In this document: piece by piece, positions 6,692-14,043 of the stretch | How positions within the stretch are numbered: position 1 is the first letter of the stretch | Layout of the letters: the number at the start of each line of letters is the position of its first letter | DNA from: a virus | Virus record (IMG/VR): IMGVR_UViG_3300029987_000017 | Coordinates: 1-39,384 of that record | Direction: 5' to 3' (one strand) | DNA: 39,384 bases | The notes under the pieces: model-generated | Told to the model about the DNA's origin: nothing | Databases searched by the model: none | What the model saw: only the letters and a program-made list of their open reading frames with translations | Translations under genes and position numbers: made by a program

Positions 6692-6937
6692 ATGGGAAAA
6701 ATAAAAGCATTCTATAAACTTTCAGCTAAAAGACAAGCTATAGAAGAACAATTAGAAAACTATGATTTTGTAATCAATGAACTTAGAGCTGAAGCTAAGA
6801 AACTTAAAAAAGGAAGTTTAGAAAGACAAGACTTAATGAAAAAAGCTAGTGAAACAAATAATTGTGACGTATATAAAAAGCTTCAAACTGAATTAAATAT
6901 ATTGAATTTTTGTATTAATACTGTTTGGTATAATTAA
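6692..6937 (+). CDS. Hypothetical helical protein, 81 aa
   Basis: ATG follows GGAGGGG by 4-5 bases, a strong ribosome-binding site. The sequence is helical throughout with a charged central segment (NELRAEAKKLKKGSLERQDL, about residues 27-46), compatible with a short coiled coil. It is unlike any family I recognise. Confidence 0.65.
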   Translation: MGKIKAFYKLSAKRQAIEEQLENYDFVINELRAEAKKLKKGSLERQDLMKKASETNNCDVYKKLQTELNILNFCINTVWYN

Positions 6938-6967
6938 ATAAAATAAATAGTGAAGGAGGACAAGCAA

Positions 6968-7333
6968 GTGAAAGAATATACATTACAAGAAATATTCGAT
7001 TTACCTGAAGGAATAGAATTTATAAATGCAGATGCACACTTTGAAGTTAGAAATGGAGTTTTGTATAATTGGTTTAAGCCAAATGACAAACAAAGTGTAA
7101 GACTAACAAAAATGTATGTACATATGAAGTTTATAAAAGTCCAAGAACCAGTAAGTTTTATGGACGTTATTAATTCAAATAAATTATGTAGAGTTGAATA
7201 TGAAAACTGTGATACGCAAACAAATGAAGGTTTTCAATGTTTAGATAGTTTATTGCATTTTTTATCAAGTAAATATCCACCTTCAACACTAAGAGAGATT
7301 ATAAAAGATGGTAGATGGTATTTAGAAGAGTAG
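6968..7333 (+). CDS. Conserved phage protein, 121 aa
   Basis: A GTG start at 6968 is chosen because AAGGAGGA ends 7 bases before it; the in-frame GTG at 6950 overlaps that site. The sequence (KEYTLQEIFDLPEGIEF at the N-terminus, an EVRNGVLYNW strand, an FIKVQEPVSFMDV strand) matches the style of a phage hypothetical family with two beta-rich lobes. No catalytic motif is seen. It is followed by a palindrome at 7334-7350. Confidence 0.65.
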   Translation: MKEYTLQEIFDLPEGIEFINADAHFEVRNGVLYNWFKPNDKQSVRLTKMYVHMKFIKVQEPVSFMDVINSNKLCRVEYENCDTQTNEGFQCLDSLLHFLSSKYPPSTLREIIKDGRWYLEE

Positions 7334-7350
7334 TTGATAATAATTATCAA
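7334..7350 (+). promoter_or_regulatory. 17-bp perfect palindrome
   Basis: TTGATAAT, one central A, ATTATCAA: an exact inverted repeat starting right after the stop of the 121-aa gene. It is too AT-rich and short-looped for a good terminator and fits a dimeric repressor operator better. It lies about 30 bases upstream of the promoter-like element at 7383. Confidence 0.4.
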
Positions 7351-7382
7351 ATAAAATACTGATTTTATTGTGAAAGTTAGGC

Positions 7383-7436
7383 TTGAAAAACAGAGCATGA
7401 GTGAGTATATGGAAGTATGAGAGAGTTTAAAATTGA
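7383..7436 (+). repeat. Upstream element, copy 2, with promoter geometry
   Basis: TTGAAA at 7383-7388, a 17-base spacer and TATATG at 7406-7411, followed by GGAAGTATGAGAGAGT and AAAATTGAAT. The words and spacing are shared with 254-309. It would place transcription about 65 bases before the HD-domain gene at 7483. Confidence 0.45.
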
Positions 7437-7482
7437 ATTTCTAAGATTAAACAATAAATTATAAGAGGAGATATAAAATATA

Positions 7483-8046
7483 ATGTATGAAGTATTTGAG
7501 AAAGAATTAAATTATATATCAAATGAAAAATTAAAAGAATTTATAATAGAATGTTTAGAGAAAGCACCAGAATATTTTTATCATATTCCTGCAAGTTCTA
7601 GTGGTAAATATCATCCTAAACAAGATTTAGGTGAAGGGGGACTTGTTAGGCATACAAAAGCAGTTGTACAAGTTGCAATAGATCTAATTAGATGTGAACA
7701 GTTTGTAAAAGATGAGGAAGAAATTAAAGATATAATTGTCTCAGCTTGTTTATTACATGATGTAATTAAAAATGGTTTTGAAGATAGCGGTAAGACATTA
7801 ACTGAACATCCTTTATTAGCTTGTGATTTCATAACTGATATTTACAAATCTAAAGAATGGAGTTTTTATTCATCAATAATTAGTCTTATACAAATTAGTA
7901 TACAAACTCATATGGGTAAATGGAATACGGATAAAGAAGGTAATGAAGTTTTACCTGTTCCTGACAGTAGATTGGAAAAACTAGTTCATTTAGCTGATTA
8001 TATTGCTAGTAGAAAATATGTAGATATGAGTTTATTAGAGGAATAA
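7483..8046 (+). CDS. HD-domain metal-dependent phosphohydrolase
   Basis: This is an HD superfamily protein, likely acting on nucleotides or related phosphoesters with a divalent metal. Visible ligands are H57 (GGLVRH), H92-D93 (CLLHD), H109 (TEHP), H143 (QTHMGKW) and the H169/D172 segment (HLADYIASRK). The length of 187 residues is typical of compact phage HD proteins. ATG follows GAGGAG by 12 bases, rather long but the only candidate. It is the first gene after a promoter-like element and a palindrome. The substrate cannot be told from sequence; nucleotide-pool or signal-nucleotide hydrolysis is inference. Confidence 0.85.
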   Translation: MYEVFEKELNYISNEKLKEFIIECLEKAPEYFYHIPASSSGKYHPKQDLGEGGLVRHTKAVVQVAIDLIRCEQFVKDEEEIKDIIVSACLLHDVIKNGFEDSGKTLTEHPLLACDFITDIYKSKEWSFYSSIISLIQISIQTHMGKWNTDKEGNEVLPVPDSRLEKLVHLADYIASRKYVDMSLLEE

Positions 8047-8063
8047 AGAGAGGAGTTGATAAA

Positions 8064-8372
8064 ATGGAATGTACATATTGTGGTGCTGAATTAGAATATG
8101 AAGATAGTTACGGTAATAGAGATTATATAATATATGGTAACAACAATGGTAAAAGTGGCGATATTTATAGATGTCCTAATCATGAAGGTTTTGAAACCAA
8201 CGAAGAAGCATTAAATTATTTAAAAATTACGGAAGATGAACTAGGACAATATTTAAAAGATAATGGATTTGAGGATTGGGAAGAAATAGTTTGCGATAGC
8301 TCAACTCATAATGTTAGTGGTAGTTTTTATACTGATAAGCAAGGTAATCTATATGAAGGATATCCATGTTAA
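8064..8372 (+). CDS. Acidic zinc-ribbon phage protein, 102 aa
   Basis: The N-terminus has CTYCG at residues 3-7 and a second Cys plus His cluster (YRCPNHEGFET) near residue 35, a probable zinc ribbon of the Cys-Cys-Cys-His kind. The remainder is acidic, and the C-terminal phrase GSFYTDKQGNLYEGYPC is typical of conserved phage hypotheticals. ATG follows AGAGGAG by 10 bases. Function unknown. Confidence 0.7.
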   Translation: MECTYCGAELEYEDSYGNRDYIIYGNNNGKSGDIYRCPNHEGFETNEEALNYLKITEDELGQYLKDNGFEDWEEIVCDSSTHNVSGSFYTDKQGNLYEGYPC

Positions 8373-8409
8373 TAAATAAGAATAAATTAATATATAAGGA
8401 GTGATAATA

Positions 8410-8775
8410 ATGACAAATGTATTTAAAAAATTCATACTTAAACAAAAGTTAAAAGAAAATGGATTTCCATTTATAACAGTACATAAAGATATAATTCAAA
8501 AATATAGGGATACCACAAGAGATAATAAGAACCTAACAGATGACGAAATTGCTTTCAAATTAAATAGAAGTTACTATTGTGGAAGTACCGATAGTGTAAA
8601 TGAAAATAGAAGCATATTAAATTATGGATTCCTTAAAATAATAAAAGATAATAAAAGGAATCTAATAATAGATATACATAATTCAAGTCAAAATAGGAAT
8701 GGACGCATAAAGTTTCAGGTCAAAGACAAAATGACTGCAATTTATAATAGCATTTATGTTGGAGGTGAGATGTAA
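8410..8775 (+). CDS. Hypothetical basic protein, 121 aa
   Basis: ATG 8410 lies 8 bases after AAGGAG; an in-frame GTG at 8401 overlaps that site. The product is basic, with the segment NLTDDEIAFKLNRSYYCGSTDSV in the middle. Its stop overlaps the ATG of the dNMP kinase by one base (TAATG), so the pair is translationally coupled. No family is recognised. Confidence 0.7.
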   Translation: MTNVFKKFILKQKLKENGFPFITVHKDIIQKYRDTTRDNKNLTDDEIAFKLNRSYYCGSTDSVNENRSILNYGFLKIIKDNKRNLIIDIHNSSQNRNGRIKFQVKDKMTAIYNSIYVGGEM

Positions 8776-9332
8776 TGGCTAAGTTTAAAGTAATTTTAGT
8801 ATCAGGAAAAGCAAGAAGTGGCAAAGGTGAATTCTCAAAAATACTTAACCAAAAGTTAAAGTCACTAGATAATAAAGTAGTACAAACTTTATTTGCAAAA
8901 TACATAAAACAATATGCAATGGAATTAGGATGGGACGGAGTTACTAAAAATGAATATTGGAGAAATTTCTTACAAAAAATTGGAACTGAATTAATCCAAT
9001 ATGATTTAAATATGAAGGTATTTCACCCAAATAGGATTTCTGAAGATATACAAATACTAAGCCATTTTGGAATTAATTATTTCATAATAGATGATTGTAG
9101 ATTTAGAAGAGAAATATATTTTATGAAGGCTATGTTTCCAGACGATGTTATATCTGTGAGAGTAGAAAGTGACGATTCAAGAAGTGATCTTAATAAAGAT
9201 CAATTGGAACATCAGTCAGAAATAGACTTAGACAATTTCAAATTTGATTGTATTTTTCAAAACAATGGAACATTAGAAGATTTAAAAAAACAAGTCGGAT
9301 TATTTATACAATTAATGTTAATGGAGGAATAA
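8775..9332 (+). CDS. Deoxynucleoside monophosphate kinase-like
   Basis: The N-terminal P-loop is GKARSGKG (residues 11-18), preceded by a hydrophobic strand, as in phage dNMP kinases such as T4 gp1. These enzymes phosphorylate dNMPs, often hydroxymethylated or other unusual ones, to feed phage DNA synthesis. Further matches are a D-D-x-R-F-x-x-E strand (IIDDCRFRREI, about residues 111-121) and the length of 185 residues. The terminal P-loop residue is Gly rather than Ser/Thr, which occurs in this family. ATG overlaps the upstream stop. With the HD protein it suggests nucleotide-pool remodelling. Confidence 0.75.
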   Translation: MAKFKVILVSGKARSGKGEFSKILNQKLKSLDNKVVQTLFAKYIKQYAMELGWDGVTKNEYWRNFLQKIGTELIQYDLNMKVFHPNRISEDIQILSHFGINYFIIDDCRFRREIYFMKAMFPDDVISVRVESDDSRSDLNKDQLEHQSEIDLDNFKFDCIFQNNGTLEDLKKQVGLFIQLMLMEE

Positions 9333-9336
9333 ACAA

Positions 9337-9534
9337 ATGGAATTTTCAAAAGAAGAACTGAAAGAATTGAAGCACTGTATAAATTCTAACATCGGTTTAA
9401 GGATTCAATATGATTGTGTATTAGATGAAGGTAAAAGAAAAGAAGACAACGATAAATGGTTGAAACAAGACTATATTCTACTCGCTAGAATAGTAAAAGA
9501 ACTTGATACAATTAAGGAATTAGAAGAGTGTTAG
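9337..9534 (+). CDS. Hypothetical small protein, 65 aa
   Basis: ATG lies 4 bases after the kinase stop, with GGAGGAATAA as ribosome-binding region inside the kinase C-terminus, so the two are likely co-translated. The protein is acidic and helical (FSKEELKELKHCINSN) with no recognised family. It resembles the many short helical phage proteins that begin with a sequence like E-E-L-x-x-L. Confidence 0.65.
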   Translation: MEFSKEELKELKHCINSNIGLRIQYDCVLDEGKRKEDNDKWLKQDYILLARIVKELDTIKELEEC

Positions 9535-9608
9535 GTGGGCTATTTGCATTAACAATGACAGTATTAATATTCGGTGTAATATATTTAGAAGAAAATAAAA
9601 TTAAATGA
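9528..9608 (+). CDS. Possible 26-aa membrane peptide
   Basis: A GTG start overlaps the end of the preceding gene and opens 26 codons. Residues 2-19 (LGGLFALTMTVLIFGVIY) are hydrophobic, followed by LEENKIK. AAGGA lies 10 bases upstream. The shape is that of a tiny single-pass membrane peptide. The short length keeps confidence low. Confidence 0.4.
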   Translation: MLGGLFALTMTVLIFGVIYLEENKIK

Positions 9609-9653
9609 TAAATTAATGTATAAAATATTAAAATGATAAAGGAGAAATGTAAG

Positions 9654-9902
9654 ATGAATAAAGAATTAAAAGATGGATTAAAAAGTTCAATTATAGTAGG
9701 ATTACAAAGTTTCAAGTCAATAAATGAAGTGCTGAGAGCTGATTATGAAAGATATAAATTTAAAGGTGAGGGATTTAATTTAGCGACATACAGGGGAAAT
9801 ATTATATTGTTAGATGTAGAAGATGCTGATGAAGATATTGGTGCTTTTGATTTTGTAAAAAGACAAATTGACCAAATAAATGAATCTGAGGAGGGTAAGT
9901 AG
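9654..9902 (+). CDS. Hypothetical protein, 82 aa
   Basis: ATG 9654 is preferred because AAAGGAGAAATGTAAG precedes it; the longer frame from 9633 starts before that site. The protein begins MNKELKDGLKSS and contains a likely helix and a short beta hairpin (NLATYRGNIILLDVEDADED). Acidic C-terminus. No family is recognised. Confidence 0.65.
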   Translation: MNKELKDGLKSSIIVGLQSFKSINEVLRADYERYKFKGEGFNLATYRGNIILLDVEDADEDIGAFDFVKRQIDQINESEEGK

Positions 9903-9903
9903 T

Positions 9904-10062
9904 ATGTCAATTAGAGAAGTCCAAGAGAAAATCTTCAATGATATTCAAGAGTATATGGATTGGTATTCATTTCAATATCAGAACCAAACAGGAGTTAAAG
10001 TTACTGGACTTTGTGAAGCCGATGGAGAAAAGATGATTGCATCATACATAGAACTATATTAA
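9904..10062 (+). CDS. Hypothetical protein, 52 aa
   Basis: ATG 9904, after GAGGGTAAGTAGT, sits one base after the previous stop. The 52-residue product (starting MSIREVQEKIF) is helical and aromatic-rich (YMDWYSFQYQNQ) with no cysteine pairs. Probably co-translated with its neighbours. Function unknown. Confidence 0.55.
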   Translation: MSIREVQEKIFNDIQEYMDWYSFQYQNQTGVKVTGLCEADGEKMIASYIELY

Positions 10063-10081
10063 AACAAAGGAGAATTTAATT

Positions 10082-10255
10082 ATGAACATAATAAAAGCAA
10101 TTTTTGAGTTTGTTATAGATGGTATTAAAATCATATTCGATAAGATATGCCTTATGTTACTTATAATTTTCATTATTGAAATGTGTGGCTTGTCATTAGG
10201 GATTGTAGGTTCTGTGTTGAGGTTGATCTTAGGAAGTATAGGAATTGGATTATAA
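10082..10255 (+). CDS. 57-aa membrane protein
   Basis: An AAAGGAG site at 10065-10071 precedes ATG 10082. The 57-residue product has a short amphipathic N-terminus, then two hydrophobic stretches (ICLMLLIIFIIEMCG near residues 22-36 and SLGIVGSVLRLILGSIGIGL at the end). This fits a small membrane protein. Lysis or superinfection functions are conceivable but unsupported. Confidence 0.6.
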   Translation: MNIIKAIFEFVIDGIKIIFDKICLMLLIIFIIEMCGLSLGIVGSVLRLILGSIGIGL

Positions 10256-10303
10256 ATAAACTGGTAAGGTATTGATTAATTATTAAAGGAGAAATTGAAA
10301 GAG

Positions 10304-10690
10304 ATGAACGATTTAGAAAAATATCAAAAAGCATTAGATCGAAAGAAAGAGGACTATAAGCAAAATATTAAAAATGGAATAGAAATAAAGCATGAAATTG
10401 ATGAATTGAAATTAATAATAAGTAGATTTGAAAAAGGAATGAAATCTGTTCTCCCAGTAGGGACTACAATAACTTTTAAAGATGAAGACGAACAGTTAAT
10501 AGAAACTGTTATAGTGGAAGGGTATAAAGAACGACAAACTTTAATTCTGATGAGTGAATATTGGAGTAATCAAGAATTAAGCAAATGGTATATGTTTGAT
10601 TATAATTGTATGTATTCTGATACTTTAATAGAAGAATTTTGTAGTGAATATGAGGTTGAAGTTGTAGGAATAGAAGACAAGTCCAGATAA
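10304..10690 (+). CDS. Hypothetical protein with N-terminal coiled coil, 128 aa
   Basis: ATG 10304 is chosen because AAAGGAG (10285-10291) is 12 bases upstream; an in-frame TTG at 10295 is only 3 bases away. Residues 1-45 form a charged helix (DLEKYQKALDRKKEDYKQNI) likely to coil. Residues 50-128 look like a beta domain (VLPVGTTITFKDEDEQLI). No family is recognised. Confidence 0.7.
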   Translation: MNDLEKYQKALDRKKEDYKQNIKNGIEIKHEIDELKLIISRFEKGMKSVLPVGTTITFKDEDEQLIETVIVEGYKERQTLILMSEYWSNQELSKWYMFDYNCMYSDTLIEEFCSEYEVEVVGIEDKSR

Positions 10691-10739
10691 AAAGTTAATT
10701 TGATTGGGTTTTAATAAATTAATAAAAGGAGAGATTGAA

Positions 10740-11237
10740 ATGTTTTTTAGAAAAAATAAAATCAACAAAACAGAAAGGCTAGAAAATCCAGAAAATATAA
10801 TAAGCGAATTAACAACATTGGGGAAAATGATAAAAGAAAAGTCAAATTTTAAAGAACTACTAACTATAGAATTCCCATATGCAACATATGAAACACTTGA
10901 GTATCATTATAATTTATTAAATTATAATATTAGTAGAAAAAGATTTAACATTAATTTGGGTAATATTTCATATGGGGTTGAAGAAGAAGCAGATAGACAT
11001 ATATTTGTTTATATAAAAGTTGAAGATATTGTAATATATCATAATGCTAAAGAAAATTGTAATTCTGGATTATTTGAAAATGTAAAAAGTGGATGGAATC
11101 ATAATTCACCTAAAAAACTATTAGAACAAATTAGTAATGATATATTTATTTTTAGAAATGCTATTGACAATATAAACAAAAATAAAGGAAGCAAATGGAT
11201 AGATGAACAGTCAAGATTAGACAAAATGTTTGTATAA
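10740..11237 (+). CDS. Hypothetical protein, 165 aa
   Basis: ATG 10740 follows AAGGAGAG by 7 bases; an in-frame start upstream at 10704 lacks a site. The N-terminal 20 residues are very basic, and the central portion has a beta-rich acidic stretch (YGVEEEADRHIFVYIKVED). No metal-binding motif, membrane segment or known family is seen. The leader has the AATAAATTAAT box. Confidence 0.7.
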   Translation: MFFRKNKINKTERLENPENIISELTTLGKMIKEKSNFKELLTIEFPYATYETLEYHYNLLNYNISRKRFNINLGNISYGVEEEADRHIFVYIKVEDIVIYHNAKENCNSGLFENVKSGWNHNSPKKLLEQISNDIFIFRNAIDNINKNKGSKWIDEQSRLDKMFV

Positions 11238-11302
11238 AAAGGAAATAATAGGTTGATTTTATAAGAAAGTAATAAATAGTTATAAAAGGAGAAGTGATTG
11301 TG

Positions 11303-11659
11303 ATGAAATTAAATAATGATTGTGTAAGAGATATTTTGTTATATTTAGAAAATACATTAGATTATGATGTTTTTGTAGATATAAATGATATACAAAATAA
11401 TATAAATAAATATAATGAAAAAGAAGTAAGATATACTATGGACAAACTGATAGAGGTTGAATTAATTGTTGGAGAATATAGTGATAGTGAAATTGAATTT
11501 ATACATGAAATTACCTTTAGAGGACATCAATATTTAGAAAATATTAAAGATGATAAGATATGGAAATTAGTAAAGAAAGAAACCAGTAATTTAAAATCAG
11601 TATCTATAACTATCATGGCAGAAATAGCAAAAAATATAATATTAAAACAGATGTCATAA
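11303..11659 (+). CDS. DUF2513-family winged-helix-like protein
   Basis: The sequence fits DUF2513, a family common in Firmicute prophages: MKLNNDCVRDILLYLE at the N-terminus, a YTMDKLIEVELIVG helix-and-wing segment, HEITFRGHQYLENIKDDKIWK in the middle, and a serine-containing tail (SVSITIMAEIAKNI). The conserved I-T-x-x-G-H-x-(F/Y)-L and D-x-I-W phrases are present. Members look like winged-helix proteins and are suspected regulators, but no function is established. ATG 11303 is preferred over GTG 11294, which is too close to the ribosome-binding site. It is 48 bases from the sigma-like gene. Confidence 0.85.
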   Translation: MKLNNDCVRDILLYLENTLDYDVFVDINDIQNNINKYNEKEVRYTMDKLIEVELIVGEYSDSEIEFIHEITFRGHQYLENIKDDKIWKLVKKETSNLKSVSITIMAEIAKNIILKQMS

Positions 11660-11706
11660 AAAGTTAATCAAATATGGATTTAATTGTAAGTTTAAAAGGA
11701 GGATAT

Positions 11707-11979
11707 ATGAACAAAGTATTTGAAGAAGTAAATATAGAAAATTACATAGATAAATTACAAATTAATTATGAAGATAGTTTAATCAAAAAATTAGATTTAA
11801 GCAGAGCATTATCTCAACTAGAACCAATTCAAAAAGAAGTTATAAGATTAAGATTCTTTGAAGGTGAATCGCAGTATGGAGTTGCTAATATGTTATGGAA
11901 ATCACAAGCATTAATTTCAAGATTAGAAAAGAAGGCTATAAAGAAATTAAGAGAATATTATCAAGTAAGATTGTATTAA
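11707..11979 (+). CDS. Sigma-70 region-4-like transcription factor, 90 aa
   Basis: Residues about 34-86 match sigma-factor region 4: a first helix (ALSQLEPIQKEVIRLRFF), a GESQYGVANML helix and a recognition helix (ALISRLEKKAIKKLREYY). Region 4 contacts the -35 element, so a 90-residue stand-alone version suggests a phage middle or late activator or a small sigma factor. Regions 2 and 3 are absent. ATG follows AAAGGAGGATAT closely. It is adjacent to the DUF2513 gene, giving a likely regulatory pair. The fold is fairly confident; the activity is inference. Confidence 0.75.
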   Translation: MNKVFEEVNIENYIDKLQINYEDSLIKKLDLSRALSQLEPIQKEVIRLRFFEGESQYGVANMLWKSQALISRLEKKAIKKLREYYQVRLY

Positions 11980-12035
11980 GTAATATAAACCAAGTAAAAA
12001 TGTTATTTTATGAAAAATAGAAAGGAGATTATAAA

Positions 12036-12209
12036 GTGGAATTAAAGAAAAGATAAAGATATAATTCTTGTCCAGAACATAAAGATTGATTAAATAATGG
12101 AACAAGTCGGTGTGATTATTGCAAAGATAATTTTCATCTTAAAGGAAGTTTAAGTCTCTATTGTAGGTCAATTAAATGGGAAAATTATATAAAAGGATAT
12201 GAAGAGTAA
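12036..12209 (+). pseudogene. Zinc-binding small protein gene with two in-frame stops
   Basis: An intact AAAGGAG site 8 bases upstream leads to GTG 12036. The frame is coherent to a TAA at 12207-12209 (58 codons) but is broken by TAA at 12054-12056 and TGA at 12087-12089. Between and after the stops it reads like a real zinc protein: SCPEHKD, then NNGTSRCDYCKDNFHLKG, then LSLYC. The cysteine spacing and lack of frameshifts argue for a recently decayed gene, or for recoded stops. No start after the second stop gives a good alternative. Confidence 0.55.
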
Positions 12210-12251
12210 ATGAAATAAATGTTTTATTGGAAGTCGAAAGGAGATATAATG

Positions 12252-12392
12252 ATGTTTTCAGTATTAATAGAAGTGAATGTAACTGTAAATGATATGGATG
12301 AGGCAAGAGACATTGCTAAAGATATACATGATATTATAAGTGATGCAGGAATAACGAATAGTGTAAATGTTACTGATGAAATTTCAGAATAA
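12252..12392 (+). CDS. Hypothetical protein, 46 aa
   Basis: Two adjacent ATGs (12249 and 12252) follow AAAGGAG; 12252 gives the better 8-base spacing. The acidic product reads beta-alpha-beta: FSVLIEVNVTVNDMDEARDI, a helix, then a final strand NSVNVTDEI. It resembles a very small ferredoxin-like fold. No family is recognised. Confidence 0.6.
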   Translation: MFSVLIEVNVTVNDMDEARDIAKDIHDIISDAGITNSVNVTDEISE

Positions 12393-12407
12393 AAGGAGAT
12401 GAAAATA

Positions 12408-12884
12408 ATGATTAGAAAAGGAACAGTATTTATTCTTACAAGTAATATTAATGAAGCTTTAGGATATATTATTTCACAAATACCAGACAATTATAAATTC
12501 AATTATAGAAAGGAATTCAACAATTATTATTATATATCTATTAATGGCTATGACATTTACATAAAGCATACCATGAATGAAAACGCTAGAGGATATAAAC
12601 CTGAAATAGTATATATGATTCAAGGTGTAGAAATCAGAAAAGAAATCCTAGAAGATATTATAGAACCTATAACATTTTTATCTGTCAGGAAAGAACCTAT
12701 TAGAAAAATTAGATTTGTTGAAAGCATAGATGTAGGCGAACTTTTATATGATGAAGATGCTGAATTAATTCATTGTGATAAAGAAAAATTAGATAGATGG
12801 AATGATATGATAAATCCTAAAGAAATAAATAAGGATAAGTTCAAACAAGAATATGAATGTACTTGGATAGGAAAGGAGGAATAA
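12408..12884 (+). CDS. Hypothetical protein, 158 aa
   Basis: ATG 12408 lies 9 bases after AAGGAG; the in-frame ATG at 12399 touches that site. The product is mixed alpha/beta, with basic aromatic stretches early (FNYRKEFNNYYYISINGYDI) and an acidic C-terminus. No catalytic pattern is evident. The following gene starts 2 bases after the stop, so they share a transcript. Confidence 0.7.
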   Translation: MIRKGTVFILTSNINEALGYIISQIPDNYKFNYRKEFNNYYYISINGYDIYIKHTMNENARGYKPEIVYMIQGVEIRKEILEDIIEPITFLSVRKEPIRKIRFVESIDVGELLYDEDAELIHCDKEKLDRWNDMINPKEINKDKFKQEYECTWIGKEE

Positions 12885-12886
12885 TT

Positions 12887-13240
12887 ATGAGTAAAGATTT
12901 ATGGGATTTAGCTGAACGTGCAACTAAAATAGTAAAAGAACAAATTAAGACTGATATAAATGAAGATGAAATGACAGGGATTTTCTATCAAGAATTTTGT
13001 GAACCTACAGTAGCTGAAAAACAACATAACATTAAAATGGAATGGATGTTACATAATGGGTTCAAGAAGAGTTATTGTGGTGAGAGAAAAGAAGACATTC
13101 TTTCTTATAAAGATGAATATTCTTGGACTTATGAAGAAATTTTATTTGAATCATTGAAAAATATAAAAGCTTATAAACAATGGTATGATGGAGGAATAAC
13201 TGAAAATGAATTAGATAAATTGCTAGGATTATTAGTTTAA
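12887..13240 (+). CDS. Hypothetical protein, 117 aa
   Basis: ATG 12887 follows the strong AAAGGAGG site by 8 bases and starts 2 bases after the preceding stop. Composition is acidic and aromatic; the second half carries repeated W-Y pairs (EYSWTYEEILF, YKQWYDGGI). No known family or motif is seen. It ends the transcription unit before a promoter at 13298. Confidence 0.7.
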   Translation: MSKDLWDLAERATKIVKEQIKTDINEDEMTGIFYQEFCEPTVAEKQHNIKMEWMLHNGFKKSYCGERKEDILSYKDEYSWTYEEILFESLKNIKAYKQWYDGGITENELDKLLGLLV

Positions 13241-13297
13241 GTAAAATTCTAATTATAACTAGAAATAAATTAATATACAAAAAATAAATAGTACTTT

Positions 13298-13326
13298 TTG
13301 AAACTCCTTTGCATATACTTTAGTAT
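13298..13326 (+). promoter_or_regulatory. Sigma-70-type promoter inside an inverted repeat
   Basis: TTGAAA at 13298-13303, 17-base spacer, TAGTAT at 13321-13326. AAACTCC (13301-13307) at the promoter pairs with GGAGTTT (13342-13348), which contains part of the ribosome-binding site of the gene at 13354. An AAATTAATATA box lies just upstream. Confidence 0.55.
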
Positions 13327-13353
13327 AAGATTAAATGTAAGGGAGTTTTTATA

Positions 13354-13875
13354 ATGTTAACAATTGAACTTAGAACTATGGATATGGACGAGGTAATAGA
13401 GCTTTGGGAGACAGATAAGCAAAAACTAAAAATAAAATTATTAGACGATTATGAAGATTTGGTAAAAGAGTATAGGGAGCAAACTAAAATTTATACCCAA
13501 GAAAGTACTCAAGGTTCTGAAATATTCCTTAAATATCGCACTTTTACGAAAATCAATTATCAACTCGAATTAGATATTGACGAGAGAATAAGAGGTACAA
13601 TTAAATTTACGAATGATTTCAAAGAAAACATAAAAATAGCTTTAGAAGTTAATGAAGGAATGAGACATGAAAGATTAGCAACAAGATCACTTCAATTAAA
13701 AGAAATTATAAGCTTAAAAGCACATGAAATTGAAAAAACATTAAAATTATTAGGCGTTAAAGTAAAATATGATAAAGATTTTTCATTAAAAGCAGACGAA
13801 TGGTTACATGAAGACTTGCTGGAACTTAGAATACAAAAAATTGAAGATAATAAAGATTCTAATGATGAAAATTAG
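13354..13875 (+). CDS. Hypothetical helical protein, 173 aa
   Basis: ATG is 8 bases after AGGGAG. The protein is charged and largely helical with no cysteines in pairs, membrane segments or known motifs. Residues 30-60 and 90-130 may coil. It heads a short unit with its own promoter, and its ribosome-binding site can be sequestered by pairing with the promoter region sequence only in the DNA or a longer upstream transcript. No family is recognised. Confidence 0.75.
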   Translation: MLTIELRTMDMDEVIELWETDKQKLKIKLLDDYEDLVKEYREQTKIYTQESTQGSEIFLKYRTFTKINYQLELDIDERIRGTIKFTNDFKENIKIALEVNEGMRHERLATRSLQLKEIISLKAHEIEKTLKLLGVKVKYDKDFSLKADEWLHEDLLELRIQKIEDNKDSNDEN

Positions 13876-13942
13876 TTAATAAAATACTAAAGATTAAAAA
13901 TTAATAAACCAAACATAATTTAACAAATTAATGTAGGAAGTA

Positions 13943-13971
13943 TTGACTTTCAAGATTGGAAAGTTTATACT
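13943..13971 (+). promoter_or_regulatory. Strong sigma-70-type promoter for the ADP-ribosyltransferase-like gene
   Basis: TTGACT at 13943-13948, a 17-base spacer and TATACT at 13966-13971. Both boxes are one base from consensus with optimal spacing. The next start codon is at 14044, leaving a leader of about 60 bases. An AACAAATTAATGT box is immediately upstream (13921-13933). Confidence 0.7.
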
Positions 13972-14043
13972 TAATTTAAGGGTTAAGAGTGACAGATACA
14001 TAGAAATTAGATATAATATTAATAATTGAATGGAGTGAATACA

